A stretch of DNA of 6,774 nucleotides from NCBI GenBank assembly GCA_900545215.1, contig UQXW01000070.1, positions 1 to 6,774 of the forward strand. The letters are read 5' to 3'. Position 1 is the stretch's first letter, and each line of letters opens with the position of its first letter. Shown piece by piece: positions 6,157 to 6,774 of the stretch. The position numbers and the translations under genes were made by a program. Below the pieces are notes generated by a model. It was not told the DNA's origin. It searched no databases and worked only from the letters and a program-made list of their open reading frames with translations. The stretch comes from an uncultured Bacteroidota bacterium (lineage in GTDB: Bacteria; Bacteroidota; Bacteroidia; Bacteroidales; P3).

Positions 6157-6378
6157 ATGTATTGGACTTTGGAACTTGCATCTAAATTGGACGACGCACC
6201 ATGGCCGGCAACCAAGGAAGAATTGATGGATTATGCCGTAAGAAGCGGAGCACCGGCAGAAGTGCTGGAAAATCTTGCGGAAATCGAGGACGAAGGCGAC
6301 ATCTATGAAACCATAGAGGACATCTGGCCGGATTATCCGACCAAAGAAGATTTCTTCTTTCACGAAGACGAATATTAA
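6157..6378 (+). CDS. Small acidic DUF2795-type protein of unknown function
   Basis: The 73-residue protein has 22 Asp/Glu and only 4 Lys/Arg. The N-terminal part (MYWTLELASKLDDAPWPAT) and the segment ELMDYAVRSGAPAEVLENL look like a compact helical domain of the type annotated as DUF2795. The C-terminal third (EIEDEGDIYETIEDIWPDY to HEDEY) is almost entirely acidic and aromatic. I recognise it from memory as a short conserved Bacteroidota protein of nearly constant length, with no established role. There is no signal peptide, membrane segment or cysteine, so it should be cytoplasmic. The start at 6157 is the only in-frame ATG before the MYWTLEL motif that marks the family N-terminus. It lies 62 bp after the adenosyltransferase and directly before a strong terminator, so it is the last gene of the operon. 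DNA mimicry or partner binding would suit the charge but is only a guess. Confidence 0.85.
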   Translation: MYWTLELASKLDDAPWPATKEELMDYAVRSGAPAEVLENLAEIEDEGDIYETIEDIWPDYPTKEDFFFHEDEY

Positions 6379-6416
6379 AACGCCGAAGAAGTCTCACAAA
6401 CAGAGTTTTTAACTAC

Positions 6417-6455
6417 AAAAACCGCAGTTTCAAAAGAGGCGAAACTGCGGTTTTT
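6417..6455. terminator. Strong bidirectional terminator hairpin after the operon
   Basis: A perfect 15-bp stem, AAAAACCGCAGTTTC (6417-6431) with GAAACTGCGGTTTTT (6441-6455), encloses a 9-base loop. The T-run on the + strand and the A-run at its left edge make it effective for transcripts from either side. It lies 38 bases past the stop of the acidic protein gene and should close the four-gene operon. It would also stop any leftward transcript from the region to its right. Confidence 0.93.
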
Positions 6456-6774
6456 CTAATAAGAACCATCCAATCAGAACCGTCAAAAGCGTCGATACGA
6501 AAGAACTTCGTATCTTTTGTAGAGCAACAATTAAAAAGAGGAGAAGAAAGAGAGATTAAAATATCGTTTAATACATTCTGAGTTCCACTTACAAATGCAA
6601 CTTATCGGTCAGACCATTCGTTATGGTCGCAAAATTAGCGAAAAAATATTCCGGTGAAGTTAGAATGCCGAGCTTTTTTTTCGGTCTGTTGTTCAATCTG
6701 TTCCGAATGAAAATCATCGAACGAACGGTGTTACGAACGTTCTTCTTGGGCAAAAGTCCGATAAATCCTCATGT
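6456..6774. other. Right-hand intergenic region, no recognised gene
   Basis: Several structures lie here but no supported gene. A bulged inverted repeat at 6484-6519 pairs CAAAA with TTTTG and GATACGAA with TTCGTATC. A 6-bp hairpin, GACCAT with ATGGTC, is at 6612-6628. A purine-rich run lies at about 6532-6560. A TAATTTTG box on the minus strand sits at 6630-6637. On the + strand, a frame opens with ATG at 6623 (a second ATG at 6665) and runs without a stop to the window edge. That is 50 codons of a basic, Phe-rich sequence I do not recognise. On the minus strand a frame entering from the right ends after about 20 codons. The segment may be the upstream region of a gene beyond the window. Confidence 0.5.
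6630..6637 (-). promoter_or_regulatory. Possible minus-strand promoter -7 element
   Basis: Read on the minus strand, the sequence TTTTTTCGC is followed by TAATTTTG, an exact TAnnTTTG match in a context very like the aspA promoter (TTTTTTCG then TACATTTG). The -33 region has only TTC or CTT at the right distance instead of TTG, so this is a partial match. Transcription would run leftwards into a region without open frames, towards the bidirectional terminator at 6417-6455. Confidence 0.35.

Noticed and set aside
6377..6387. Single AAACGCCGAA match to a repeat-array core after the acidic protein gene
   Set aside because: One isolated 10-base match without a second core at 21 bp; could be chance.

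Overview
The window looks like chromosomal DNA from a member of the Bacteroidota, most likely Bacteroidales. Two intergenic regions carry the phylum's own promoter pattern (a TTG-type -33 element, then TAnnTTTG as the -7 element). Start codons lack Shine-Dalgarno sequences. The small acidic DUF2795-type protein and the insertion-bearing GDP-fucose synthase are forms I associate with this phylum. All recognisable genes lie on the + strand.

Left part (1-2460): a two-gene GDP-L-fucose cassette. gmd makes GDP-4-keto-6-deoxy-D-mannose from GDP-mannose, and fcl turns it into GDP-L-fucose, the donor for fucosylated capsule, O-antigen or glycoproteins. The cassette is bracketed by two arrays of a near-palindromic core, AAACGSCGTTT, repeated every 21-22 bp. 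The arrays face each other as inverted repeats: 44 of 49 positions match between 18-66 and the reverse complement of 2360-2408. Leucine codon choice in the cassette (CTC-rich) also differs from the genes to its right (TTG-dominated). This bracketed cassette is the most unusual thing in the window.

Middle (2461-4260): an intergenic stretch without a convincing gene, then the aspA promoter, aspA (aspartate ammonia-lyase, giving fumarate and ammonia from aspartate) and a strong terminator. aspA appears to be a single-gene transcription unit.

Right part (4381-6455): an apparent four-gene operon running from a Bacteroidota-type promoter to a perfect 15-bp terminator hairpin. It encodes a short Mrp/NBP35-type P-loop ATPase, an Nfu-type iron-sulfur scaffold of 82 residues, a PduO-type cob(I)alamin adenosyltransferase, and a 73-residue very acidic DUF2795-type protein of unknown function. 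The first two are iron-sulfur cluster carriers, and the third makes adenosylcobalamin. The last 320 bases hold no recognised gene. They contain hairpins, a possible minus-strand promoter and a short frame open at the window edge.
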